Assembly: GCA_903872505.1 (NCBI GenBank)
Contig: CAIQKV010000096.1
Location: 1 to 64,000, forward strand
From: an uncultured Opitutia bacterium
GTDB taxonomy: Bacteria > Verrucomicrobiota > Verrucomicrobiia > Opitutales > Opitutaceae
Direction of reading: 5' to 3'
DNA length: 64,000 bases
In this document: in pieces, positions 42,774-50,987 of the stretch
Position numbering within the stretch: position 1 is the first letter of the stretch
Layout of the letters: the number at the start of each line of letters is the position of its first letter
Translations under genes and position numbers: made by a program
Notes under the pieces: generated by a model
Database searches by the model: none
What the model saw: the letters and a program-made list of their open reading frames with translations, nothing else
Told to the model about the DNA's origin: nothing

Positions 42774-43571
42774 ATGAACACCCACCTCACCCCCCGGCAG
42801 ATCGAGCGCTACCGCCGCGATGGTTTTGTCGTGCAGGAGAATCTTCTGACGGCCGCCGAGCTCGCCGAGCTGCGCGCGGCGGTGGATGCCGCCGTGGCGG
42901 CACTGGGCAAGTCGCGCGTCGCGGGAGGCGAGGTCGCCAGCGAGGAGGGCGACTCCTACTACGACCGCGTGTTCACCCAGAAGCTCAACCTCTGGAAGAT
43001 CAGTCCCGTCATCAAGCGCTTCATGCTCGGGCCGGAGATCGGCCGCATGACCTGCGAGCTGGCGGGCGTGCCGGCGATGCGCCTCTGGCACGACCAGGCG
43101 CTGATCAAGGAGCCGTTTGCCAACCCCACCGGCTGGCACCTGGACGATCCCTACTGGTCGTTCTTCTCGCGCGACGCCATCAGCATCTGGATCGCGCTCG
43201 ACGACGCCACGCTGGAGAACGGCTGCCTCTACTACGTGCCCGGCTCGCAGCGGCTCGCGGATTTCCGCAACGCCGGCATCGGCGAGAACATCGCCGACCT
43301 CTTCAAGATCTACCCGGAGTTCAAGGCCATCGGCACGGTGTCCGCGCCGGTCAAGGCGGGCGGCTGCGTCTTCCACAACGGCCTGACGGCGCACGGCGCC
43401 GGCGCCAACATGACGAACGGCCGCCGCCGCGCGATGACCGCCGGCTACATGCCGGAAGGCAGCACGTTCAACGGCCAGCAAAACATCATGCCCGACCGGC
43501 TCTTCAAGGCGGCCAAGGTCGGCGACGTGCTGAACAACGACGACGAGAATCCGAAGGTCTGGCCCGTCTGA
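42774..43571 (+). CDS. Phytanoyl-CoA dioxygenase family (PhyH) protein
   Basis: A 265-residue Fe(II)/2-oxoglutarate dioxygenase. The start RYRRDGFVVQENLLTAAELAELRAAVDAAV is typical. The metal ligands are H and D in WHLDDPYWSFF and a distal histidine in HNGLTAHGAGANMT, giving the HxD...H triad; ISIWIALDDATLENGCLYYVPGSQRLADF is the conserved core strand, and RRRAMTAGYMPEG carries the 2-oxoglutarate-binding arginine. The substrate is unknown. The ATG at 42774 begins just before the conserved PRQIERYRRDG. The 17-bp palindrome copy 3 lies downstream of its stop. Confidence 0.93.
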   Translation: MNTHLTPRQIERYRRDGFVVQENLLTAAELAELRAAVDAAVAALGKSRVAGGEVASEEGDSYYDRVFTQKLNLWKISPVIKRFMLGPEIGRMTCELAGVPAMRLWHDQALIKEPFANPTGWHLDDPYWSFFSRDAISIWIALDDATLENGCLYYVPGSQRLADFRNAGIGENIADLFKIYPEFKAIGTVSAPVKAGGCVFHNGLTAHGAGANMTNGRRRAMTAGYMPEGSTFNGQQNIMPDRLFKAAKVGDVLNNDDENPKVWPV

Positions 43572-43595
43572 CCCGGCGCGGCCCGCGCCGTCAAC

Positions 43596-43612
43596 ATAAC
43601 CCAATAGGTTAT
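43596..43612. promoter_or_regulatory. 17-bp palindrome ATAACC-N5-GGTTAT, copy 3
   Basis: ATAACCCAATAGGTTAT is a perfect palindrome around CAATA, followed by GATGCC. It is identical over 23 bases to the copy near dusB (opposite strand), and 27 of 29 to the copy next to the HTH gene. Unlike the other two it lies between the 3' ends of two convergent genes, so its function is unclear. A -10-like TATGAT overlaps its right edge on the plus strand. Confidence 0.55.
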
Positions 43613-43636
43613 GATGCCCCGGGGCGCCGGGCATTG

Positions 43637-43653
43637 GTAACGGATTACGTTAC
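43637..43653. promoter_or_regulatory. Related 17-bp palindrome GTAACG-N5-CGTTAC
   Basis: GTAACGGATTACGTTAC has the same 6-5-6 architecture as the ATAACC palindromes and is centred 41 bp from copy 3, close to four helical turns. The half-site GTAAC is shared with copy 2. It is a probable degenerate member of the same operator set. Confidence 0.4.
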
Positions 43654-43684
43654 AAACCGGAGGAGCCGCGGTGAGCGGCGACGC

Positions 43685-44404
43685 TCAGGTCTCGCCGAGG
43701 TTGCGGCGCAACTGGGCGGCGAGCGCGGCGGGGTCGCGCAGCGTGATGGTCCGGCCGGCCACGCTGAGCAGCCGGCGGTCGCGGAGGCGGCCGAGCGTGC
43801 GGGAGAAGGTTTCGCTACTCGTGCCGAGCTCGGCGGCGAGGCTGCGCTTGGTGCCGGACAGCTTGATGGTCCCGCCCGGCGCGGTGCGGCCATGCTTCAC
43901 GAGCCAGTTGAGCAGGCGCGTCTCGACGTCCTTGAGCGTGAGGTCGTCGAGCATGCCCACCAGCACGCGCAGGTGGCTGCTCATGGAGCCGAGCATGCGC
44001 AGCGCGAGGTCGGGCCGCCGGCCGATCAGGGCGAGGATCGGCTCCTTGGGAATCAGGAGCACGGTGCTCGGCTCATCGGCGCGGGCGTTGGCGGGATAGC
44101 CGGTCGGCGAGGCGAGCGAGGCCTCGGCGAAGGACTCGCCGGACCGGAAGACGTGGATGACCTGCTCCTTGCCGCCCGCGCTGACGCGGTGGACGTTGAC
44201 GGCCCCGCTTTGCACGAGGTAGCAGCCCCGCGAGGCCTCGCCCTCGTGGAACAGATAGTCGCCCTTGGCGAGCTTCAGCACCACGACAAAGCCCGCGATG
44301 ACCGCGAGGTCCTCCGCCGACAGTCCGGAGAAAAGCTGGCAGCAGCGCAGCGTGCCGATGAGGCCGGTGAGCTTGGCGTCGGCGGGGCGGGGGGACGTCG
44401 GCAT
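43685..44404 (-). CDS. Crp/Fnr-family regulator, Dnr-like
   Basis: A 239-residue regulator with an effector domain (CNB fold, about 10-130), a long dimer helix and a C-terminal HTH. The recognition helix is SSETFSRTLGRL, with E198, S201 and R202 matching the Glu-Ser-Arg residues with which Fnr reads TTGA half-sites. The cysteines (C21, C22, C61) do not follow the FNR Fe-S pattern, so a Dnr-type NO-sensing role is more likely, consistent with the adjacent RIC and nirK genes. ATG 44404 was preferred over GTG 44422. Divergent from RIC, with one predicted operator in the shared region. Confidence 0.9.
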   Translation of the reverse strand: MPTSPRPADAKLTGLIGTLRCCQLFSGLSAEDLAVIAGFVVVLKLAKGDYLFHEGEASRGCYLVQSGAVNVHRVSAGGKEQVIHVFRSGESFAEASLASPTGYPANARADEPSTVLLIPKEPILALIGRRPDLALRMLGSMSSHLRVLVGMLDDLTLKDVETRLLNWLVKHGRTAPGGTIKLSGTKRSLAAELGTSSETFSRTLGRLRDRRLLSVAGRTITLRDPAALAAQLRRNLGET

Positions 44405-44487
44405 CCACGGCCAATTTTGCACGCGACCGGACGGGAGTCGCGCCCAAAATTCCGGCGCCGCGCGGGATTCACCGGCGCGCGGGTTGC

Positions 44488-44529
44488 TTGACCCAGGTCA
44501 AGGCGCGCACCGCCGCGGTCGGGCAGGAT
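44488..44529 (+). promoter_or_regulatory. Dnr/Fnr operator and -10 of the RIC promoter
   Basis: The operator TTGACCCAGGTCAA (44488-44501) is a perfect palindrome of two TTGAC half-sites. A -10-like CAGGAT (44524-44529), which matches TATAAT at positions 2, 5 and 6, is centred exactly 32 bp downstream, the class II spacing. That would place the start of transcription near 44536, eleven bases before the RIC ATG. Confidence 0.75.
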
Positions 44530-44546
44530 GGGCGAACCCAATCACC

Positions 44547-45269
44547 ATGCCCGCCGCCACTGCCCCCTGCTTCACCCCCGAAACCAAGCTCGGCGACATC
44601 GTCGCCGCCCGGCCCGCGCTGGCCCGCGTCTTCGAGCGCCTCGGCCTCGACTACTGCTGCGGGGGCCAGCGGACCCTCGCGGCGGCCTGCGCGACCAAGC
44701 AACTCGATCCGCCAACCGTGGCGGCAATGCTGGAAGCCGCGGCCGCGGCCACGGAGGCCGGGCCCGCCGAGGTGGACGCCGCGGGCCTGACGCTCACGCA
44801 GCTGGCCGACCACATTGAGCAGACGCATCACACTTACCTGAAGGCGGAGCTGCCCCGGCTCGTCGAAATGGCCGGGCGGGTCGCCGGCAAGCATGCCTGG
44901 CGCGATGCGCGGCTGCCGGAGGTCCAAGCCGGCGTGATGGCGCTGGCGGAGGAAATGCTCAGCCACATGCAGAAGGAGGAGAAAATCCTGTTTCCGTTGG
45001 TGCGGCAGATCGATGCCGGGACGCGGGGGGGCTTTCATTGCGGCTCCATTGCGAATCCGATCCGCCAGATGGAGGCCGAGCATGAATCCGCCGGCCGGGT
45101 GACGGCGCGGCTGCGGGAGCTGACCGACGGGTTCACGCCCACGCCGGAGTCGTGCAACACCCACCGGGCGCTGCTGGCGGGACTGGCGGAGTTCGAGTCC
45201 GACCTGCACCGCCACGTGCACAAGGAAAACAACATCCTGTTCCCCCGCACGCTCGCCCGCGCCGGCTGA
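44547..45269 (+). CDS. Iron-sulfur cluster repair protein RIC (ScdA/YtfE)
   Basis: A 240-residue di-iron protein that repairs Fe-S clusters damaged by nitric oxide or peroxide. The ScdA N-terminal domain (about 10-70) has LGDIVAARPALARVFERLGLDYCCGG with the family's DYCCGG. The hemerythrin-like domain follows, with the histidines and glutamates in LADHIEQTHHTYLKAELP, MLSHMQKEEKILFPLV, MEAEHESAGRVTARL and LHRHVHKENNILFPRTL. The Dnr-type operator sits upstream and a Dnr-type regulator is divergent, both fitting a nitrosative stress role. Confidence 0.95.
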   Translation: MPAATAPCFTPETKLGDIVAARPALARVFERLGLDYCCGGQRTLAAACATKQLDPPTVAAMLEAAAAATEAGPAEVDAAGLTLTQLADHIEQTHHTYLKAELPRLVEMAGRVAGKHAWRDARLPEVQAGVMALAEEMLSHMQKEEKILFPLVRQIDAGTRGGFHCGSIANPIRQMEAEHESAGRVTARLRELTDGFTPTPESCNTHRALLAGLAEFESDLHRHVHKENNILFPRTLARAG

Positions 45270-45288
45270 AGCCGGCCGCCGGGGTTGG

Positions 45289-45636
45289 TCAGACCGCCGG
45301 CTCGGTCACCTGGGTCAACAGCATCGAGAAGGCTTCCGGCGCGCTGAGCGCATGCGGGGCGCCCGGCGGCAGGTGCAGCAGGTCGCCGGGCTTGAGCGTG
45401 TGCACGGTCGGGCCGACGGTGAACTGGCAGGTGCCGCTCAGGACCTGCACGAGCGCGCGGGCCGTGCTGGTGTGCTCCGAGAGTTCCTGCCCGGCGGCGA
45501 AGTGAAACAGGGTGAGGCGCAGCGCCGGCGTGGTGAGGACCGCCCGGCTGACGATGCCGTGGGCGACGTTCTCCACCGGGGCCAGCAGGGAACAGAGGCC
45601 GGTTTGGGTGGGGGCCAGCAGGGTGTTTTTTTTCAT
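45289..45636 (-). CDS. Small cupin-domain protein
   Basis: A 115-residue single cupin: LRLTLFHFAAGQELSEHTSTARALVQVLSG carries cupin motif 1 (GxxxxxHxHxxxE-like, with H/E and later H positions reduced), and LKPGDLLHLPPGAPHALSAPEAF has motif 2 with the PxxxPH core. Small cupins next to DUF2249 and RIC are common in nitric-oxide and nitrate response clusters. The actual activity is unknown. It is the last of the six minus-strand genes in the nirK operon, 19 bases after DUF2249, convergent with RIC. Confidence 0.85.
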   Translation of the reverse strand: MKKNTLLAPTQTGLCSLLAPVENVAHGIVSRAVLTTPALRLTLFHFAAGQELSEHTSTARALVQVLSGTCQFTVGPTVHTLKPGDLLHLPPGAPHALSAPEAFSMLLTQVTEPAV

Positions 45637-45655
45637 AAACGGGGACGCGGGAAAT

Positions 45656-45883
45656 TCATTCCCGCCAGAAATTGACGGCCCAGGCGCCGTCGTGCCGTCG
45701 CTCCATGGTGGATTGGAAACCCTCGCTCTTGAGCAGTTCGATCAGCGGTGCGGGCAAGAACGGTGCGATCACGGTGACGCCGTGGCCCGGCTTGAGGGCA
45801 TCCACCCGCGCCCGGATGAGGGCGAGCGGCTCCTCGTCCCGGGCGAGGTGCGGGCGGACGTCGAAGCTCTTGAAGTTGGGCAT
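45656..45883 (-). CDS. DUF2249-domain protein
   Basis: A 75-residue protein. Its FDVRPHLARDEEPLALIRARVDALKPGHGVTVIAPFLPAPLIELLKSEGF is a full DUF2249 domain, the TusA/SirA-like fold family that co-occurs with hemerythrin/RIC and denitrification genes. It may bind sulfur or haem intermediates, but no function is established. ATG 45883 is used; a GTG two codons upstream (45889) is also possible. Fifth gene of the nirK operon, 15-20 bases from its neighbours on either side. Confidence 0.9.
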   Translation of the reverse strand: MPNFKSFDVRPHLARDEEPLALIRARVDALKPGHGVTVIAPFLPAPLIELLKSEGFQSTMERRHDGAWAVNFWRE

Positions 45884-45904
45884 ATTCACGGCGAAGGGTG
45901 ATGG

Positions 45905-47104
45905 TCAGTAGACGAATTCCACCTGGGCCCAGATTTTTTGCACGTTGGAATAGACGAGGCCCGAGCGCTGGAAGTCGGCGTATTTCACCAGGGCGGTGAC
46001 GCGGGTGCCGAACTTGCGGGACAGCGAGAGATCGAGCTCGTGCCCGAAATCGAGGCCGCCGGCGTCGGAGTCGAACTGGTGGTAGCAGGCGACCAGCGCG
46101 CATTCCCCGGGAAGGTTCCCGGTGGCCTTGGCGTAGGAGTCGCGGAGCCCGGTGGCGGGGGTGGAGAGGAAAAGGTCCGCCCAGCCGTTGAAGGGATGGA
46201 GCGAGGCCAGCGGGGTCTTGAAGCCGACGTTGTGGTCCGAGCCCAGCACCTCATAGCCGAGCAGGAAGGTGGCGGGCTTCCAGGCGAGACCGGCCTCGAG
46301 CACAGAGTAACGGGCATCGTAGTTGAGCGGGCTCGCGCCATAGTCGGACTGGGTGGCGACCTCGGCGCGGTAGGTGAAGCTGACGTCGGCCGAGAGTTTG
46401 GTGGTGCCGGCAAAGCTGGCGCCGTACGTGGCGCAGGAGTTGGCCGGGGAATTCGAGAAATCCAGCAGGTACGCGTAGCCGGCGAGCGTGCCGGCGGACA
46501 GGCCGGCATAGCTGGCATTGAACAGATGGGAAGACGACGCCCACTTTCCCTGCGGATGATCGGCACCGTAAACGCGGTTGATCTGCTGGAGATAGGCGTA
46601 GGTGAGCGTGGTCTTCGTCAGCGTCTTGTCCTGCAGGACGAACGCGTCAAACGTCTGCATGTCCTGCCGCCAGCCGGCGTCGCCAATGAAACGGGCGTTA
46701 TCAAGGACGAGGCGCTGGCGGCCGAGCGTCGCCGTGGTCTGGCCGGTCGTGAAGGCGAGCCACGCCTGGTTGATCTCGCTCGTCTCCGGGTCGGCGATGA
46801 CGGCCTTGCCGGCCCCGCCGGGATTGATCCCGGCCTGACTGTAACTGTCGCCATCCGCGGCGCGGATGTCCTCCGCCTCGAGCATGGCCTTCCAGCCCAA
46901 CCAGGGCGCGGTGGTGAAACCGAGCCGCGTCCGGAGCGTGAGTGCGTCGGCGTCCTGCAGGCCGGTCTGCGCCACGTCCTCGTAACGCAGGCGCAGGTTG
47001 AGGTTGATTTTGCCGTTGGTGAAGGCCTCGGCGAAGTTCGTCGCATCGGCGGCAAAGCTGGTGCCAGCTAGAGTGACAGAAAGGAGCGCGATTCGAAGTT
47101 TCAT
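45905..47104 (-). CDS. Outer-membrane beta-barrel porin (alginate-export-like)
   Basis: A 399-residue protein with a signal peptide (LRIALLSVTLAGTSFAA). Strand-like stretches alternate hydrophobic and polar residues and each strand turn carries Asp/Gly: KINLNLRLRYEDV, ADALTLRTRLGFTTAPWLGWKAMLEAEDI, SEINQAWLAFTTGQTTATLGRQRLVLDNARFIG, and the C-terminal IWAQVEFVY. This is the alginate_exp/porin pattern of roughly 16-18 strands. It is placed between SCO1 and DUF2249 in the nirK operon, so it may admit nitrite or other small anions. That assignment is inference from position. Confidence 0.82.
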   Translation of the reverse strand: MKLRIALLSVTLAGTSFAADATNFAEAFTNGKINLNLRLRYEDVAQTGLQDADALTLRTRLGFTTAPWLGWKAMLEAEDIRAADGDSYSQAGINPGGAGKAVIADPETSEINQAWLAFTTGQTTATLGRQRLVLDNARFIGDAGWRQDMQTFDAFVLQDKTLTKTTLTYAYLQQINRVYGADHPQGKWASSSHLFNASYAGLSAGTLAGYAYLLDFSNSPANSCATYGASFAGTTKLSADVSFTYRAEVATQSDYGASPLNYDARYSVLEAGLAWKPATFLLGYEVLGSDHNVGFKTPLASLHPFNGWADLFLSTPATGLRDSYAKATGNLPGECALVACYHQFDSDAGGLDFGHELDLSLSRKFGTRVTALVKYADFQRSGLVYSNVQKIWAQVEFVY

Positions 47105-47127
47105 GCGGCGGGTTTTCCAGCGTGGCG

Positions 47128-47760
47128 CTATTTGACCGCGGCGGCAAGGGCGGCCGCGGCCTCGTCCAGTCCGCCCTTGAGGCCGTAGCGCTGGTGCACG
47201 ATTTCACCCTGCTCGTTCAGGATGGTGATGATGTTGGAGTGGGAGAACGTGCCGTCGGCCTCCTCCCGGTATTTCACGCCGAGGAGGGCGGCGAGTTCGC
47301 GGACGGCCTGGTCATCGCCGTGGAGCAACGTCCACTGGCCGTCGAGCGAGCGCTGCGCGCGGTACTGGGCGAGGGCGGCGGGCGTGTCGCGGGCGACATC
47401 GAAGGAGACGAGGACGAACGCGGCGCGGTCGCGGATTCCGGCGGGGAGCTTGGCGCGGATGGCCTGCATGTCGGAGACGAGGAGCGGGCAGGCGTAGCCG
47501 CAGGAGGCGAAGAACAGGTCGAGCACCACGGGACGGCCGCGGAGTTCGCCGAGGGTGAAGGATCGGCCGGAGTCGTCGGTGAACCGGGCGTCAATTTGGT
47601 AGATGGACTCTTTCGAGAACGCGGCGCCGGCCGTCGCCACGGCGGCGGCGCCCTCCTGGCAGTGGGGGCAAGCGGGGGCCGCGGTGAGCTGGGTCGGCGC
47701 CTCCGCGCCGAGGGCGAGGCGGGCGGCGAGCAGGAGGAAGAGGGCGGGTTTCATGGTCAT
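47128..47760 (-). CDS. SCO1/SenC-family copper chaperone, redox protein
   Basis: A 210-residue exported thioredoxin-fold protein. The Cu-binding pair is in DLFFASCGYACPLL (C87, C91, CxxxC) and the third ligand is a histidine in FSHSNIITILN (H174). SCO proteins deliver copper to cytochrome oxidase or, as here by context, plausibly to NirK. An extra CPHC motif (C31, C34) in the N-terminus after the signal peptide is not usual in SCO1 and could bind an additional metal. Start at ATG 47760; a second ATG at 47754 is equally acceptable. Third gene of the nirK operon. Confidence 0.9.
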   Translation of the reverse strand: MTMKPALFLLLAARLALGAEAPTQLTAAPACPHCQEGAAAVATAGAAFSKESIYQIDARFTDDSGRSFTLGELRGRPVVLDLFFASCGYACPLLVSDMQAIRAKLPAGIRDRAAFVLVSFDVARDTPAALAQYRAQRSLDGQWTLLHGDDQAVRELAALLGVKYREEADGTFSHSNIITILNEQGEIVHQRYGLKGGLDEAAAALAAAVK

Positions 47761-47770
47761 GGCGGAAAGT

Positions 47771-48586
47771 TCAGGGAGCGGCATCCTGCGCGCAGCGGAA
47801 GCCGAGCGCAGTGGTGGTGTTGTTGGCCTTGAGCGACGAGCGCAGGGCCACGCGCATGAAGGCGGCGTAATCGGTGGTGTCCTTGGCGCCGACCGAGCCG
47901 GCGCCGCAGAACAGGTCACGCTCGAGCCCGGAGTCGCCACGCGATTCGCCGGTGACCATCGCGTTGTTGAAATCGTCGACCCATTCCCAGACCAGGCCGT
48001 GCAGGTTGCGGAGGCCGTAGCAATTCGGCCGGCCTACGGCGACGGCGGGCTGGACGTCGGGCACGGGACGCGCGAGCCAGGCATAGAGGTCGCGGTTGAG
48101 TTGCTCGTCGTTCCGGCCGTCGGGGCGGGTGTAGCCGGCGCCGGCGGCGAACTCCCACTCGGCGGTGGTGGGCAGGCGCCGGCCCACCCAGCGGGCGTAG
48201 GCGCGCGCGGCGAACCACGAGACGCGGACCACCGGCGAACGGGCCGGGGCGCGCGGACCGAGTTCCAGGTCGCCCGCCCAGTAATCCAGGTAGGACGAGT
48301 CGGCAAAAAGCCGGCTCACCTGCGAGCGGCGCCACTTGGGGTTGGCGGTGACGAAGGCGAGAAACTCGGCGTTGGTCACGGGCCGTTCCTCGAGCCGGAA
48401 AGCGGCGACGGTGACCTGCGCCGGGTCTTTTGTGGTGCGGGTCAACGGAACGTAGACGCCGCCGGGAATCCGGACCAACCGCGCCCCGGTCGCCGGCTCG
48501 ACCACGGCCAACGTCCCTCCGGCCAGCGTCACGGCCAGCGCCAACCCGGGCACCAGTCGTCGGACCGATCGGAGGAGCGTGGCCAT
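47771..48586 (-). CDS. Formylglycine-generating-enzyme (SUMF1) family protein, NirV-like
   Basis: A 271-residue exported protein. After a signal-like N-terminus (LVPGLALAVTLAGGTLAVV) the SUMF1 fold starts with RLVRIPGGVYVPL, has the core FRLEERPVTNAEFLAFV, PVVRVSWFAARAYARWVGRRLPTTAEWEFAAGAG and ends at VWEWVDDFNNAMV and NTTTALGFRCAQDA. SUMF1 relatives called NirV are found next to nirK in many denitrifiers and are assumed to help maturation or stability; that function is not proven. It is 12 bases after the nirK stop and just ahead of SCO1. Confidence 0.88.
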   Translation of the reverse strand: MATLLRSVRRLVPGLALAVTLAGGTLAVVEPATGARLVRIPGGVYVPLTRTTKDPAQVTVAAFRLEERPVTNAEFLAFVTANPKWRRSQVSRLFADSSYLDYWAGDLELGPRAPARSPVVRVSWFAARAYARWVGRRLPTTAEWEFAAGAGYTRPDGRNDEQLNRDLYAWLARPVPDVQPAVAVGRPNCYGLRNLHGLVWEWVDDFNNAMVTGESRGDSGLERDLFCGAGSVGAKDTTDYAAFMRVALRSSLKANNTTTALGFRCAQDAAP

Positions 48587-48598
48587 GGGAAAGGCGGC

Positions 48599-50110
48599 CT
48601 AGTGGTTCTCGTTGCGGATGGCCTTCACCTGCGCAGCGCTGAGCGCGTCGCCCTTGTTGCCCCACGAGTTCAAGACAAAGGTGAGGACATCGGCGATCTG
48701 CGCGTCGGTCAGGACGGCCTCCTGGGGCGGCATCACGCTGTTGAAGGTCTGCCCGTTGACCGTGACCGGGCCGGTGAGGCCCTTGAGCACAATGCGGACG
48801 GCGCGCTCGTGGTCGGCCTGCAGGAAGTCCGAGCCGGCGAGCGGCGGGAAGGCGCCGGGCAGGCCCTTGCCGTCGGGCTGGTGGCACGCGAAGCAGAGGC
48901 CCATGAAGACCTGCTTGCCCTTCTCGATCTGCATTTCCTTGGTCAGGCCCGCGATGGTGGGGTTGGACTTGATCTCGGCGGCGATCTGGGACTTCAGCTC
49001 GGCCTCGCGCTTGGCGGATTCGGAGCCGGCCTCGGCCTGCGCGCCGAGGTAGACGGCGTCGATTTCCTTGCCGGAGTAGATGACGCGGTTCTCCGGGCCG
49101 GTGACCTTGAGCATGCCGAGCGCGCCCTTGTTGAAGGCGCGCGTGAGCGAGTGATCGACGAGGATGAATGTGCCGGGGACATCGACCTTGAACTCGACCG
49201 CGACCGCGCCACCGGACGGCACGAGCGTGGTCTGGACGTTCCGGTTGGGCAGGCTGAGGCCGGCCTCGGGGTAGACCTTGTCGAAGATTTCGCCGATGAT
49301 GTGGAAGGAAGAGGTGACGTTCGGACCGCCGACGCCGAAGTAGATGCGGACGCTCTCGCCGACCTTGGCGGTGAGGGCCTTGTCGCCGACGAGGGAGCCG
49401 ACGGCGCCGTTGAAGACGATGTAGGGCGGGCGCTCGTCGATGGCCTTGGCCATGTCGAACGACTGCAGGCCCTCCTCGCCGTATTTGCCGGTGGTGTAGA
49501 ACTCGCCCTGCATGACGTAGTACTCCTTGTCGACCGGCGGCAGGCCGTCCTTGGGCTCGACGAGGATGAGGCCGTACATGCCGCTGCCGATGTGCATGGG
49601 CACGGGCGCTGTGGCGCAGTGGTAGACGTACAGTCCGGGGTTCAGCGCCTGGAAGGTGAACTGCGAGCTATGGCCGGGCGCGGTGAAGGTCGACGCCGCG
49701 CCGCCGCCGGGCCCGGTGACGGCGTGCAGGTCGATGTTGTGGGGCAGCTTGGACGACGGGTGGTTGTTGAGGTGAAACTCGACGACATCGCCCTCGCGGA
49801 TGCGGATGAACAGGCCCGGTACGCTGCCGCCATAGGTCCAGAAGGTGTATTCGACGCCGTCGGAGAGGCGTTTCACGACCTCGCGCACCTCGAGGTTGAC
49901 GACGACGCGCGCGGCATACCGGCGCTTGATTGGCGGCGGCACGTGCGGGGCCGAGGTGAGAATCGCCTGCTCAACCGGCAGGGCGAGCACGTCGGGGGTC
50001 AGGGGCACGAGTCCCTTGGCATCGGTCGGGCCTTCGGCGCGAGCGGGTGGGGCCATCAGGGTCAGGCCGAGCAGCAGCGCGGCGGTGGCGGGGAGGAGGG
50101 ATGTTTTCAT
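48599..50110 (-). CDS. nirK: Copper nitrite reductase NirK with C-terminal cytochrome c domain
   Basis: A 503-residue periplasmic enzyme that reduces nitrite to nitric oxide. A signal peptide ([18 protein letters not shown]) precedes two cupredoxin domains. Type 1 copper ligands are H124, C165, H173 and M178, in LPHNIDLHA and [18 protein letters not shown]; type 2 ligands include H129 and H164, with Asp127 as the catalytic aspartate. The signature matches the AniA-like class. Residues 400-503 add a haem domain with CFACH (C406-H410), which should feed electrons directly to the type 1 copper. First gene of a six-gene operon; the predicted Dnr operator ends 53 bases before the ATG. Confidence 0.95.
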   Translation of the reverse strand: MKTSLLPATAALLLGLTLMAPPARAEGPTDAKGLVPLTPDVLALPVEQAILTSAPHVPPPIKRRYAARVVVNLEVREVVKRLSDGVEYTFWTYGGSVPGLFIRIREGDVVEFHLNNHPSSKLPHNIDLHAVTGPGGGAASTFTAPGHSSQFTFQALNPGLYVYHCATAPVPMHIGSGMYGLILVEPKDGLPPVDKEYYVMQGEFYTTGKYGEEGLQSFDMAKAIDERPPYIVFNGAVGSLVGDKALTAKVGESVRIYFGVGGPNVTSSFHIIGEIFDKVYPEAGLSLPNRNVQTTLVPSGGAVAVEFKVDVPGTFILVDHSLTRAFNKGALGMLKVTGPENRVIYSGKEIDAVYLGAQAEAGSESAKREAELKSQIAAEIKSNPTIAGLTKEMQIEKGKQVFMGLCFACHQPDGKGLPGAFPPLAGSDFLQADHERAVRIVLKGLTGPVTVNGQTFNSVMPPQEAVLTDAQIADVLTFVLNSWGNKGDALSAAQVKAIRNENH

Positions 50111-50134
50111 GGGGTTGGTTCGGGCGATGCCCAA

Positions 50135-50176
50135 ACCATAGCCCGGCCGCGCCCGCCCTGCCTTGACGCAGGTCAA
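50135..50176 (-). promoter_or_regulatory. Dnr/Fnr operator and -10 of the nirK promoter
   Basis: TTGACGCAGGTCAA (50163-50176) is a symmetric Dnr-type site, and the minus-strand -10 TATGGT (50135-50140) is centred 32 bp from it. Transcription would start near 50128, leaving an 18-base leader before the nirK ATG. Confidence 0.8.
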
Positions 50177-50193
50177 GCAATACCGCGGGCGCT

Positions 50194-50979
50194 TCAGCGC
50201 AGGCGATAGGCCGCGGCGATGACGCCGAGCTGGGCCACGCCGAGCACGGCCTCAATGATGCCCACCCGGCGGGCCGGCCAGTGGGGCCGGAGCGGGGAGA
50301 CCAGCCAGCAAGTCCGGGCTAGAAACACGACACAGACCGCCGTGGCGGCGGACGGAACCAATCCCTGCCGCGCCAAAAGCGCGACCGTCGCGAGGGCCAC
50401 GCCGGCCGCCGCGAGCGGCGGCAACGCGCTTGCGGATTCGCCTTTGCCGAGTCGCAGGTAGGTGCGGACGGTCAGCACGGTCGGCGCGCTGCGCGCGAGG
50501 GCCAGGGCCGCCAGGGCGAGCGCGGCGGGGACCGGCCAGCCCGCGAGCACGGCGCCGGTGGCGGGCAGGAGGGCGAAGGCGGTGCTGCCGGCGAGTTCCG
50601 CCTCGGCTTCGCGCGCGGCGTTGCGCAAATCGAACCAGAGAAAAAGCGCGCCGAAGGGTGCGGCGAGCAGCAAGGGCCAGAATGCGCGGGCTGGTCCAAG
50701 CACGGCCGCCCCGGCCAGCGCGGCGGCGGCCAGCAGGGCGAAAAGGATTGCGCCGTTCCGGGCTGGTACGCGGCGCGGGTCGCCTGCCGGCAGCGTGACA
50801 GCGAGCTTGAGCGGCCGCCGGGTGAAAAATCCGGCGATGCCGGCCAGCGCGAGCAGGGCGCCGGCCGCGGACGGCGCGATCAGCAGGGCGAGCGCGATGG
50901 GCTCGAGCGCCAGCGACCAGCTGCCGTGCTCTTTTGGCAGGAGCAATTGCGGCAGATGGCTGGAGTTGGCGGGAATCAT
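50194..50979 (-). CDS. YwiC-like membrane protein
   Basis: A 261-residue protein with seven to eight predicted membrane segments. The start [33 protein letters not shown] is the YwiC hallmark (PKEHGxW), followed by [10 protein letters not shown], the [24 protein letters not shown] segment and [15 protein letters not shown]. YwiC-like proteins are associated with nitrate and nitrite metabolism genes, but their role is unknown. A Dnr operator with a -10 at the class II distance lies just upstream, so it joins the same regulon. The predicted transcript begins only two bases ahead of the ATG, so translation may be leaderless. Confidence 0.88.
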   Translation of the reverse strand: MIPANSSHLPQLLLPKEHGSWSLALEPIALALLIAPSAAGALLALAGIAGFFTRRPLKLAVTLPAGDPRRVPARNGAILFALLAAAALAGAAVLGPARAFWPLLLAAPFGALFLWFDLRNAAREAEAELAGSTAFALLPATGAVLAGWPVPAALALAALALARSAPTVLTVRTYLRLGKGESASALPPLAAAGVALATVALLARQGLVPSAATAVCVVFLARTCWLVSPLRPHWPARRVGIIEAVLGVAQLGVIAAAYRLR

Positions 50980-50987
50980 GCGGGGTC

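Noticed and set aside
45305..45318. A TTGAC-CCAG-GTGAC sequence resembling the Dnr operator
   Set aside because: It lies inside the last codons of the cupin gene, deviates from the palindrome at two positions, and has no -10 or gene start at the right distance.
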